Origin: Mucilaginibacter rubeus
GTDB lineage: Bacteria > Bacteroidota > Bacteroidia > Sphingobacteriales > Sphingobacteriaceae
Reading direction: 5' to 3'
NCBI RefSeq assembly: GCF_003286415.2
Contig: NZ_CP043450.1
Location: 496,001 to 560,000, forward strand
DNA: 64,000 bases
Below the pieces are notes generated by a model that saw only the letters and a list, made by a program, of their open reading frames with translations, was not told where the DNA came from and made no database searches. The position numbers were made by a program, and so were the translations under genes. Below, piece after piece: positions 28,593 to 37,012 of this stretch. Every line of letters starts with the position of its first letter. Position 1 is the first letter of the stretch.

Positions 28593-29978
28593 ATGCTTAA
28601 AAAATCTACAATACTAATCGCTATAGCCTGTTTGTTTTTTGCATTTAAAAGCAATGAAACAACCATGCCTCGTTTAAGCATATCTGCCAATCACCGCTAT
28701 TTCATGGCCGGGGATAAGCCGTTTTTTTGGCTGGGTGATACAGGCTGGTTGTTATTCTCCAAACTGAAAAGAGAAGAAGCAGAACAGTATTTTGATACTC
28801 GCGCAAAACAGGGCTTTAACGTGATACAGGTGATGGTAGTGCACAGCATTAAGGAAACCAATGCTTACGGGGATTCCGCGCTAAGCAATAAAAATATCGC
28901 TCAACCAAAAACAACTCCCGGCAATACTTTTGGTAAAGGAAACGAGTATGACTATTGGGATCATATCGATTGGATCATCACCAAAGCTGCAGAAAAAGGA
29001 TTATACGTTGCCTTGGTTCCTGTTTGGGGATCCGTTGTGAAGGAAAGCCATATTGGTGCTGATAAAGCTAAAATCTATGCCGAATTTTTGGCCAAAAGAT
29101 ATCGCGACCGGCCGAATGTGATCTGGATGAATGGTGGTGACATCGCCGGTTCAGATTCATTAAAAACCTGGAATGCTATAGGCAACACGCTGCATGATCA
29201 GGACGGAACGCACCTGGTAACGTACCATCCGCGTGGCCGCACGCAATCATCAAAATGGTTTCAAAATGAGAATTGGTTAGATTTTAATTGCTTCCAATCC
29301 GGCCATCGTACCTATGCGCAGGATACCTCAAAAAAAGATCTGAAATATGGTGAGGACAATTGGCGCTATGTGCAAACGGATTACAATCTATCGCCTGCAA
29401 AACCAACGCTTGATGCCGAACCATCCTATGAAAAGATCCCTTATGGTCTGCATGACATCAAGCTGCCCCGCTGGACTGCTGCCGATGTAAGACGCTACGG
29501 TTACTGGTCGGTTTTTGCCGGGGCTTGCGGATATACTTATGGCGATAATGATGTGATGCAGATGCACAAGCCAACTGATAAAGGCAGTGCGTACGGTTCA
29601 AAAGGCTACTGGTATAATTCGGTTAATGATCCGGGAGCTAAGCAGATGGTTTACCTGAAAAAACTGATGCTGTCGCACCCGTATTTTGATCGTGTGCCCG
29701 ATCAATCAATAATAGCGGGTAACAATGGCGAAAAATATAACAGGCTGATCGCCACCCGTGGTAAAAATTATGCTTTTGTGTATACCTGTACCGGCCGCGA
29801 GATCAATATCAATGCTGATAATCTGGAGGGCTCGAAATTAAAAGCATCATGGTTTAACCCTCGCAACGGGCAAACTACGGCTATTGGCACCTTCGCGAAA
29901 GCTAAAACAATCAAATTTAAACCGCCCGGTAAAGTATCAAACGGAAACGACTGGGTGCTCATTGTCGACGCGATATAA
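28593..29978 (+). CDS. GH140-type apiosidase (DUF4038/DUF4091 family)
   Basis: This 461-residue protein with an N-terminal hydrophobic export segment belongs to the DUF4038 TIM-barrel family, which includes the apiosidase BT1012 (GH140) that releases apiose side chains of rhamnogalacturonan II. Diagnostic stretches are HRYFMAGDKPFFWLGDTGW, NVIWMNGGDIAG with D183 as acid/base, and TLDAEPSYE with E276 as nucleophile; these positions agree well with the published D187/E284 as I recall them. The C-terminal sandwich (LKASWFNPRNGQ, WVLIVDAI) is also typical. The GH43 gene starts at the very next base, so translation is probably coupled. Other sugars are possible because most family members are uncharacterised. 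Confidence 0.88.
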   Translation: MLKKSTILIAIACLFFAFKSNETTMPRLSISANHRYFMAGDKPFFWLGDTGWLLFSKLKREEAEQYFDTRAKQGFNVIQVMVVHSIKETNAYGDSALSNKNIAQPKTTPGNTFGKGNEYDYWDHIDWIITKAAEKGLYVALVPVWGSVVKESHIGADKAKIYAEFLAKRYRDRPNVIWMNGGDIAGSDSLKTWNAIGNTLHDQDGTHLVTYHPRGRTQSSKWFQNENWLDFNCFQSGHRTYAQDTSKKDLKYGEDNWRYVQTDYNLSPAKPTLDAEPSYEKIPYGLHDIKLPRWTAADVRRYGYWSVFAGACGYTYGDNDVMQMHKPTDKGSAYGSKGYWYNSVNDPGAKQMVYLKKLMLSHPYFDRVPDQSIIAGNNGEKYNRLIATRGKNYAFVYTCTGREININADNLEGSKLKASWFNPRNGQTTAIGTFAKAKTIKFKPPGKVSNGNDWVLIVDAI

Positions 29979-30929
29979 ATGAAAAGGGCGATTAAACATA
30001 TCAGCTTACTATTTGCCATTGCGTTGATGTTTTCATGCAAGGCCAGTAAAAGCGTGTACCTTTTTACATCGTTTCATGAGCCTGCTAATGAAGGTTTACG
30101 TTTTTTATACAGTAATGATGCTTATCACTGGAATGCCATTGATCATATTTTCATTAAACCGGAAGTTGGCGACGCCAAAATCATGCGCGACCCATCCATA
30201 GCCCAGGGGCCAGACGGGGTTTATCACCTGGTATGGACAACCGGCTGGAAAAATGATAAAGGTATTGGTTATGCCAGTTCAAAAGATCTGATCCACTGGT
30301 CGGCCGAAGAGCATATTGAGGTAATGGCCAACGAGCCCACCGCGGTAAATGCCTGGGCACCGGAGTTGTTTTATGATGAGGAGAATAAGTATTTCATTAT
30401 TGTTTGGGCTTCAACAGTACCGTTCCGTTTTCCAAAAGGGCAGGAGGATGAAAATAACAATCACCGACTTTACTATACCACAACCAAAGATTTTAAAACC
30501 TTTAGTCCTTCAACGCTTTTTCTTGACCCGGGTTTTAGTGTGATTGATGCCGAGATTGTAAAGCGGGCCAAAAATGATTACGCGCTGGTGATGAAGGATA
30601 ACACCCGGCCTAACCGCAATATCCTGGTGGCGTTTAGCAATAATCCGCTTGGGCCATATAGCAATTATACGGCAAGGTTTACCGAACCTTACAGCGAAGG
30701 CCCGAGCATGACCAAAGCAGGCGATAGCTGGCTGATCTATTATGATTCGTACCGATTAAAGAGATATGGCGCAATGCGCACAACCGACTTTAAAACTTTT
30801 ACAGACCTGGCCGATAGCGTAAGCGTACCGGTAGGGCATAAGCATGGCACCATATTTAAGGTTACCAAAAAACAGCTTGCGCAGCTTTTACAGGCAGCCG
30901 AGCAAACCAAAGCAGCTAAACATGAATAA
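29979..30929 (+). CDS. GH43 family lipoprotein glycosidase
   Basis: This 316-residue lipoprotein (MFSC cleavage site, Cys22) has a five-bladed GH43 propeller. Its three conserved acids can be placed: the base Asp in MRDPSIAQG (blade 1), the modulating Asp in SVIDAEIVK (blade 3) and the acid Glu in YSEGPSM (blade 4). WAPELFYDEENKYFIIVWAS is also typical of the family. GH43 enzymes act as alpha-L-arabinofuranosidases, beta-xylosidases or exo-beta-1,3-galactanases. In this locus arabinose or galactose side chains are likely, but the subfamily cannot be fixed by eye. Its last 8 bp overlap the start of the next gene, a sign of translational coupling. Confidence 0.88.
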   Translation: MKRAIKHISLLFAIALMFSCKASKSVYLFTSFHEPANEGLRFLYSNDAYHWNAIDHIFIKPEVGDAKIMRDPSIAQGPDGVYHLVWTTGWKNDKGIGYASSKDLIHWSAEEHIEVMANEPTAVNAWAPELFYDEENKYFIIVWASTVPFRFPKGQEDENNNHRLYYTTTKDFKTFSPSTLFLDPGFSVIDAEIVKRAKNDYALVMKDNTRPNRNILVAFSNNPLGPYSNYTARFTEPYSEGPSMTKAGDSWLIYYDSYRLKRYGAMRTTDFKTFTDLADSVSVPVGHKHGTIFKVTKKQLAQLLQAAEQTKAAKHE

Positions 30930-32757
30930 GTTCATCAGCATATTGTTTTTTATATCGATGGCCTGCGTTGCCAATGCACAGGATACCGTGCATTACAGCG
31001 GCAATACGGTTGCCAATGTTGATTATCATCACGGGCAGTTAACCCCGGTGATAGGTGTGCACAGCAAACAAATCTTTAGGGCTAATCGCGAACACCCGGA
31101 ACTGGCCGATGGGTTTGGTTTTACTTACAACCATGCGCCCATGCTGGCCTACTGGAACAATACTTTTTATGTAGAATACCTGAGCGATAAGGTAGGTGAA
31201 AGCGTGCCACCGGGTCAAACCCTACTCATGACTTCAAAAGATGGCGAAACCTGGTCAAAGCCTACGGTAGTTTTTCCTCAGTATAAAATACCGGATGGCA
31301 CCACTAAAGAAGGGCATCCCGGCGTGGCTAAAGACCTGTATTCGGTAATGCACCAGCGCATGGGCTTTTATACTTCCAAATCAAAACGCTTGCTGGTGCT
31401 GGGTTTTTATGGCATTTGTTTAGATGGCCATGACGATCCTAACGATGGTTTAGGTATTGGCCGTGTGGTGCGTGAGGTTTTACCTAACGGCAAATTTGGG
31501 CCGATATATTTTATCCACTATAACCCTAAATGGAACGAAAAGAATACCTCATATCCTTTTTACAAAACCAGTAAGGACAAAGGTTTTGTACAGGCCTGTG
31601 ACGAGCTGATGGCCAACCCACTGATGATGATGCAATGGGTTGAGGAAACCGACCGGAAAGATCCATTAATTCCGCTGCATAAGGATTATAAGGCATTTAA
31701 CTTCTACCACCTGCCCGATGGCCGCGTTGTCGGTCTATGGAAATACGCGCTTACCGCCATCAGCACAGATAATGGCAAAACATGGCCTACCAATGCTGCC
31801 CGCGCACCACGTTTTGTAACCGCCAATGCCAAGATCTGGGGGCAGCGCACATCCGACGGCAAATACGCTACGGTTTACAATCCCTCGGAGTTCCGCTGGC
31901 CGCTGGCTTTGTCCGTTAGTAAGGATGGATTAGATTATACTAATCTACTACTGGTTAATGGCGAGATAACCACCATGCGTTATGGCGGTGCCTATAAATC
32001 ATACGGGCCGCAATATACACGCGGTATTGAGGAAGGAAACGGCACCCCGCCGTATGGTAAGCTCTGGGTAACCTACAGCATGAATAAGGAGGATATCTGG
32101 GTATCATCCATCCCGGTGCCGATCACCGAAAAAGCGGATACGCACGCTAACGAGGTTTTTAACGAATTACCTGCTGGCAAAGAACTGGAGAAATGGAATA
32201 TTTACAGCCCGCAGTGGGCGCCAGCAAGTATCGACAAGTCGCCTGATGGTGAGCGCGCGTTAACCCTAAAAGACAGCGACCCATTTGACTTTGCTAAAGC
32301 AGAGCGTGTTGTGCCGGTGTCAAAAAAACTGATGACCGATTTCACCATCACGGCCGGGCAAAATAATACAGGTATGCTGGACATTGAATTTCAGGATGAA
32401 AAAGGTACGGCTGCCATCAGGCTTACGCTTGATTCGGCTGGGCAGTTTAGGACAAAAGCTGGGTACCGCAATAAAAACTTTATGAAATATGAAGCCGGTA
32501 CCCAGTATCATGTAGTGATCAGGCTCAATACCGATACCCGCTTTTACACGGTGAATGTGAACGGCAAGGATGTAATTACCGGCCTGTTTTTCGCGCCGGT
32601 GCTAAGCGTAAATCGGGTTGTATTCCGTACGGGGGATATCAGAAGGTTCCCGGATGCCGATACACCTACCGATCAGGATTTCGACCGGCCAAACGCCGGT
32701 GAAGCAGCAAAACAAGCTGTTTTCTATATCAAATCATTTAAAACAAGTAATTACTAA
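30922..32757 (+). CDS. Secreted Asp-box (BNR) sialidase-like beta-propeller with C-terminal lectin-like domain
   Basis: ATG 30922 gives a good signal peptide (FISMACVANAQ); the longer frame from 30844 is only upstream overlap. The protein has 611 residues. Two Asp-boxes, TSKDGETWSKP and STDNGKTWPT, mark a sialidase-type propeller at ~25-400. Residues ~430-610 (LTLKDSDPFDFAKAERVVP, DFTITAGQNN, FYTVNVNGKDVI) look like a concanavalin-like beta-sandwich. Propellers of this kind include GH33 sialidases and some rhamnose-glucuronate lyases. The classical Arg triad and FRIP motif are not evident to me, so the substrate is open; a pectic sugar acid is plausible. It overlaps both neighbours (8 bp and 1 bp). 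Confidence 0.78.
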   Translation: MNKFISILFFISMACVANAQDTVHYSGNTVANVDYHHGQLTPVIGVHSKQIFRANREHPELADGFGFTYNHAPMLAYWNNTFYVEYLSDKVGESVPPGQTLLMTSKDGETWSKPTVVFPQYKIPDGTTKEGHPGVAKDLYSVMHQRMGFYTSKSKRLLVLGFYGICLDGHDDPNDGLGIGRVVREVLPNGKFGPIYFIHYNPKWNEKNTSYPFYKTSKDKGFVQACDELMANPLMMMQWVEETDRKDPLIPLHKDYKAFNFYHLPDGRVVGLWKYALTAISTDNGKTWPTNAARAPRFVTANAKIWGQRTSDGKYATVYNPSEFRWPLALSVSKDGLDYTNLLLVNGEITTMRYGGAYKSYGPQYTRGIEEGNGTPPYGKLWVTYSMNKEDIWVSSIPVPITEKADTHANEVFNELPAGKELEKWNIYSPQWAPASIDKSPDGERALTLKDSDPFDFAKAERVVPVSKKLMTDFTITAGQNNTGMLDIEFQDEKGTAAIRLTLDSAGQFRTKAGYRNKNFMKYEAGTQYHVVIRLNTDTRFYTVNVNGKDVITGLFFAPVLSVNRVVFRTGDIRRFPDADTPTDQDFDRPNAGEAAKQAVFYIKSFKTSNY

Positions 32758-34214
32758 TGATACCGCGCCTGATAAAATATTGTTGGTTAACGGTCTGCCT
32801 GCTAAGTTTCGGGATTGCCAGGGCGCAGGTAGTTTTACCTAAAGTTTTGGGCAACAACATGGTATTGCAGCGCAATGCACCTGTACCTGTTTGGGGCACC
32901 GCGTCGCCCGGCGAAAAGGTAACGGTAAAGTTCAATAAGCAAACCAAAACAACTACAGCTGATGCAGCGGGCAAATGGATGATAAAGCTTGACGCGATGC
33001 CGGCATCTGCTAAACCCGAAACACTGACCATATCAGGTAAAAACACTATTCAACTGCAAAATATACTGGTGGGTGAGGTATGGCTTTGTTCGGGCCAATC
33101 AAACATGCAGTACGAAATGCGCAAGAACAGCAAGATGAAAAAGCCGGATACAAGCACGGCAAATTCACCTGTTGATGAATTGGACCACGCGCATAATGCG
33201 CAGATCAGGATCTTCCTGGTTACGCAGAAAAATTTGCTAAAGCCCGATTCAACCCATTCGGGTTGGAGTGTGGCCGAAGATTCGGCTTTGCGGGCATTTT
33301 CGGCGGCAGGATATTTCTTCGCCAAAAATCTGCAGCATGATCTGAATGTACCGGTAGGTATTATTTCATCGGCGGTAAGCGGTAGTAGGATCGAGCCCTG
33401 GGTATCGCAGGAAGGTTTTGATGCTATTCCTTATTTCAAGGCAAACAACATTAAAATTGATGGCGATCCGGGTAAGTTTTATGCCAAAATGATTGAGCCT
33501 GTCGCGCCGTTCGCACTTAAAGGTTTTTTATGGTACCAGGGCGAAAGTGGCTGTTTTTTAGGTGAAACCATCAGCTACACTTACAAAATGGAGGCGCTGA
33601 TCAATAACTGGCGCAAACTCTGGGGCGATAAAACATTGCCGTTTTATTATGTGCAGATAGCGCCCTATTACTATACCCAGGGAAAAGGCCCCGTAACCTA
33701 TACGCCATTTACCGAGCCCGAATTTCGTGAGGCGCAAGCCGCCGCACTGCAAATTCCTCATACAGGCATGATCATCACTACCGATTTAAACGATGATCTT
33801 AAAAATATTCACCCGCCATTTAAATGGGAAATAGGCAGGAGGCTTGAACTGCAGGCCCTGGCCAATACCTACAAGCAACGGGTGATTTTTTCGGGCCCGG
33901 TATATAAAAGCATGAAGATAAGCGGCGATAAGATCATCCTTGAGTTTGATCATGTAGGAGTCGGACTGGTGAGCCATGATGCTAAGCCGCTTACTGATTT
34001 CACCATTGCCGGTGTCGACGGAAATTTTGTCGCGGCTACGGCCACAATAAAAGGGAACACGGTTGAAGTATCGGCCGCATCGGTTGCCAAACCTGTAGCC
34101 GTGCGCTTTGCCTGGTCGGAATCGGCACAACCCAATTTTTATAACAAAGATGGTTTGCCTGCTGCCCCTTTCCGCACAGATAACCCTTTGAAATTTACTT
34201 TAACTGCTAACTGA
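32757..34214 (+). CDS. Sialate O-acetylesterase-family SGNH carbohydrate esterase
   Basis: This 485-residue exported esterase (signal ending ARAQ) has an N-terminal beta-sandwich (VLPKVLGNNMVLQRNAPVPVWG), the nucleophile Ser115 in GQSNMQ, WYQGESG as block III and the catalytic His352 in NIHPPFKWEIGRRL. SGNH enzymes of this type remove O-acetyl groups from sugars; pectins carry such groups on galacturonic acid and on rhamnogalacturonan II side chains. It lacks the extra jelly-roll insert seen in many relatives, the same kind of domain that appears in the GH95 at the left edge. Its ATG overlaps the previous stop by one base (TAATG). A second, partial SIAE-type gene is at 63046. Confidence 0.92.
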   Translation: MIPRLIKYCWLTVCLLSFGIARAQVVLPKVLGNNMVLQRNAPVPVWGTASPGEKVTVKFNKQTKTTTADAAGKWMIKLDAMPASAKPETLTISGKNTIQLQNILVGEVWLCSGQSNMQYEMRKNSKMKKPDTSTANSPVDELDHAHNAQIRIFLVTQKNLLKPDSTHSGWSVAEDSALRAFSAAGYFFAKNLQHDLNVPVGIISSAVSGSRIEPWVSQEGFDAIPYFKANNIKIDGDPGKFYAKMIEPVAPFALKGFLWYQGESGCFLGETISYTYKMEALINNWRKLWGDKTLPFYYVQIAPYYYTQGKGPVTYTPFTEPEFREAQAAALQIPHTGMIITTDLNDDLKNIHPPFKWEIGRRLELQALANTYKQRVIFSGPVYKSMKISGDKIILEFDHVGVGLVSHDAKPLTDFTIAGVDGNFVAATATIKGNTVEVSAASVAKPVAVRFAWSESAQPNFYNKDGLPAAPFRTDNPLKFTLTAN

Positions 34215-34222
34215 ATATACTA

Positions 34223-37009
34223 ATGAGATCTGCCTGCTTTAAAATATGGATTGCTTTACTGTTTGTTATCAACTGGTCGGTAAGCCATGGCCAGGAAACG
34301 CAAAAGTTATTCCTTTCGGGTACAGGGAGCGACCATACCGTAAACTGGCAGTTTTACTGTACCGCGGGCAATAATTCAGGTAAATGGACTACCATTCCGG
34401 TGCCATCAAACTGGGAGTTTCAGGGCTTTGGCAAGTACAATTATGGGCTTGCAAAAGATAGTTTAAAAGGTAAGGAACAAGGACTTTATAAATACGAGTT
34501 TAACGTGCCCACGTCATGGCAGGGCAAGGCAATCAATATTGTTTTTGATGGCTCGATGACCGATACCGAAGTGAAACTAAACGGCAAATCGGCCGGGCCA
34601 ATTCATCAGGGATCATTTTATCGTTTTAAATATGATGTAAGCGCTTTGCTCAACTACGGAAAACCGAACCTGCTGGAGGTAACAGTATCCAAACATTCGG
34701 CCAATGCATCGGTAAACGCGGCCGAACGCAAAGGTGATTTCTGGATCTTCGGCGGAATATTCAGGCCGGTATTTCTGGAGGCGGCACCTAAATCGCACAT
34801 CAGTTACTACGCCGTTGATGCAAAAGCCAATGGTAATTTAAAAGCACAATTGAAACTTGCATCTGTAAAAAGCGGCACGGTAACCGGGCAGGTGTATACC
34901 TTGGCTGGGCAAAAGTTTGGTGCTGCCTTTTCTGTAAAAGTTAACGCGGGTGATACCGTTGCCAACATTAGCACGCATGTTGCCTCGCCAAAATTATGGT
35001 CACCGGAGTTTCCTAACCTGTATAATGTGGTGTTTACGCTGAATGAAAATGGCAAGCCTGTTCATATCGTAAAACAACGTATCGGTTTCCGTACGGTTGA
35101 GTTGAGGGAGCATGACGGCATTTATGTGAACAACGTAAAGATCAAGTTTAAAGGCGTAAACCGCCATTCGTTTTGGCCAACTACAGGCAGGGCCTTAAGT
35201 AAAAAAGTAAGTATCGAAGATGTTCAGCTCATGAAGGATATGAACATGAACGCCGTGCGTATGTCGCATTACCCGCCCGATGATCATTTCCTGGACGTGT
35301 GCGATTCATTAGGCCTTTTTGTATTGGATGAGCTCACCGGCTGGCACCATGCTTATGATGATGTGGTAGGATCGAAATTAGCGAAAGAGCTTATCGAAAA
35401 AGATATCAACCATCCATCCATCGTGATATGGGACAACGGTAACGAGGGCGGTTTCAACTTTAACCTCGATCATTGGTTTGATGAACTGGATCTTCAAAAA
35501 CGCCCGCTCATCCATCCATGGGGGATCTTCCGCGGAACAAACACACAGCATTATATCAATTATGATTACGGTACCAACACAGGCATAAACGGGCATGAAG
35601 TATTTTTCCCGACCGAGTTTTTACACGGCCTATATGATGGCGGCGGCGGTGCCGGACTGGATGATTTCTGGAAACAGATGTGGCATACCCCGATCTCGGC
35701 AGGTGGTTTTATCTGGGATTTTGCCGATGAAGCCGTAGTGCGTACAGATAAAAACGGCGAGCTTGACAGCGATGGCGACCATGGCCCCGATGGTATAGTA
35801 GGCCCTTACCACGAAAAAGAAGGTAGCTACTATGCTATTAAAGAAATCTGGAGTCCGGTTTACCTCGAGCCCCGCGAAATAACTCCCGCGTTTAACGGTA
35901 TGCTTCGTTTAGAAAATAGGTACGCCTATACTAACCTCAAACAATGCACATTCAGCTATAAACTGGCTACACTTAATGGCGCCGGTTCAACAAGTAAAAC
36001 CGGTACCATCACTTCGCCGGATGTTGCGCCCGGTCAGTACGGAAACTTGCAACTGCAATTGCCTCACGACTGGCAAAATTATGATGTGCTGTATATATCG
36101 GCTTTTGATGTAAATAAGCACGAGCTGTTTACCTGGAGTTTCCCGGTAAGCAACCACGATCAAATCACCAACCGCATCATCACAAAAAAAGGCGGAAGTA
36201 AGGCGGTAATTACCGAGACAGATTCGCTGTATAAAGTAAAAACCGGCAACGGGATCGAACTGGCGTTTAACCGTAATTCGGGCATATTGGTTAGTGTGAA
36301 AAATGCTAAAGGTGATATTCCTTTTAACAAGGGCCCTGTTTTGGTTGAAGGACAGGATCAAACAGGTTTTGAAAAACTCAGCTATCATTACGAGGCAGAC
36401 AACCTGGTAGTTGAAGCGGTATTCCCGCCTAAAAAATCAGAGCCATTACTGAAATGGATTATCTACCCATCGGGCTGGGTGCAGCTTGATCTTAAATACT
36501 GGCCAATTGGCGAGGATGCTACGTTAATGGGTGTTAATTTCTCCTTCCCCGAAAAAGAGATCAAAGGCGTAACCTACATGGGCGATGGCCCTTACCGGGT
36601 ATGGAAAAACAGGATGAAGGGTACATCGTTGGGTGTATGGGATAAAACCTATAACAACACCGTAACCGGGCAGGGCAAAGTTGTTTATCCCGAGTTTAAA
36701 GGCTATTACTCCAACCTGTATTGGATGAAGTTGCAAACTACAGGGCAGCCTGTAACCATTGTATGCAACAGCCGCGATGTTTTTATGCGCCTGTTCACGC
36801 CGGCAAACCCTGCAAAGGTTTACAATACAGCTCCGGCTTTTCCATCGGGCGATATTTCATTTATGCATGGTATCACGCCAATAGGCACCAAATCGCAAAA
36901 GCCTGAAAAACTCGGGCCAGGCGGACAAAAGAACCAATATTTTAATTACGACAGGAATATAGAAGACGCGCTTTCGCTAAACCTGTATTTCGACTTTTCG
37001 GGTAAATAA
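34223..37009 (+). CDS. GH2 family glycosidase (third GH2)
   Basis: This 928-residue exported enzyme (signal ending SHGQ) starts with a GH2 jelly roll (IPVPSNWEFQGFG, YKYEFNVP, EVKLNGKSAGP), then an Ig-like domain and a TIM barrel. The acid/base is E408 in NGNEGG and the nucleophile is E465 in FPTEFLHG. A large C-terminal beta region (~590-920) resembles the beta-galactosidase small chain (YMGDGPYRVWKNRMKGTSLGVW, in pieces). The acid/base motif GNEGG differs from the GNEI/GNEA of the other two, which suggests another specificity, for instance beta-galacturonide or alpha-L-arabinopyranoside, both known for GH2 in rhamnogalacturonan II systems. It lies 8 bp after the acetylesterase and 3 bp before a GH78. 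Confidence 0.9.
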   Translation: MRSACFKIWIALLFVINWSVSHGQETQKLFLSGTGSDHTVNWQFYCTAGNNSGKWTTIPVPSNWEFQGFGKYNYGLAKDSLKGKEQGLYKYEFNVPTSWQGKAINIVFDGSMTDTEVKLNGKSAGPIHQGSFYRFKYDVSALLNYGKPNLLEVTVSKHSANASVNAAERKGDFWIFGGIFRPVFLEAAPKSHISYYAVDAKANGNLKAQLKLASVKSGTVTGQVYTLAGQKFGAAFSVKVNAGDTVANISTHVASPKLWSPEFPNLYNVVFTLNENGKPVHIVKQRIGFRTVELREHDGIYVNNVKIKFKGVNRHSFWPTTGRALSKKVSIEDVQLMKDMNMNAVRMSHYPPDDHFLDVCDSLGLFVLDELTGWHHAYDDVVGSKLAKELIEKDINHPSIVIWDNGNEGGFNFNLDHWFDELDLQKRPLIHPWGIFRGTNTQHYINYDYGTNTGINGHEVFFPTEFLHGLYDGGGGAGLDDFWKQMWHTPISAGGFIWDFADEAVVRTDKNGELDSDGDHGPDGIVGPYHEKEGSYYAIKEIWSPVYLEPREITPAFNGMLRLENRYAYTNLKQCTFSYKLATLNGAGSTSKTGTITSPDVAPGQYGNLQLQLPHDWQNYDVLYISAFDVNKHELFTWSFPVSNHDQITNRIITKKGGSKAVITETDSLYKVKTGNGIELAFNRNSGILVSVKNAKGDIPFNKGPVLVEGQDQTGFEKLSYHYEADNLVVEAVFPPKKSEPLLKWIIYPSGWVQLDLKYWPIGEDATLMGVNFSFPEKEIKGVTYMGDGPYRVWKNRMKGTSLGVWDKTYNNTVTGQGKVVYPEFKGYYSNLYWMKLQTTGQPVTIVCNSRDVFMRLFTPANPAKVYNTAPAFPSGDISFMHGITPIGTKSQKPEKLGPGGQKNQYFNYDRNIEDALSLNLYFDFSGK

Positions 37010-37012
37010 TCG

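Noticed and set aside
30922..34214. Sialic acid utilisation operon (sialidase-like plus sialate O-acetylesterase-like genes)
   Set aside because: No GlcNAc/ManNAc pathway genes are present and the surrounding enzymes are pectin-type; these names reflect fold families rather than substrate.
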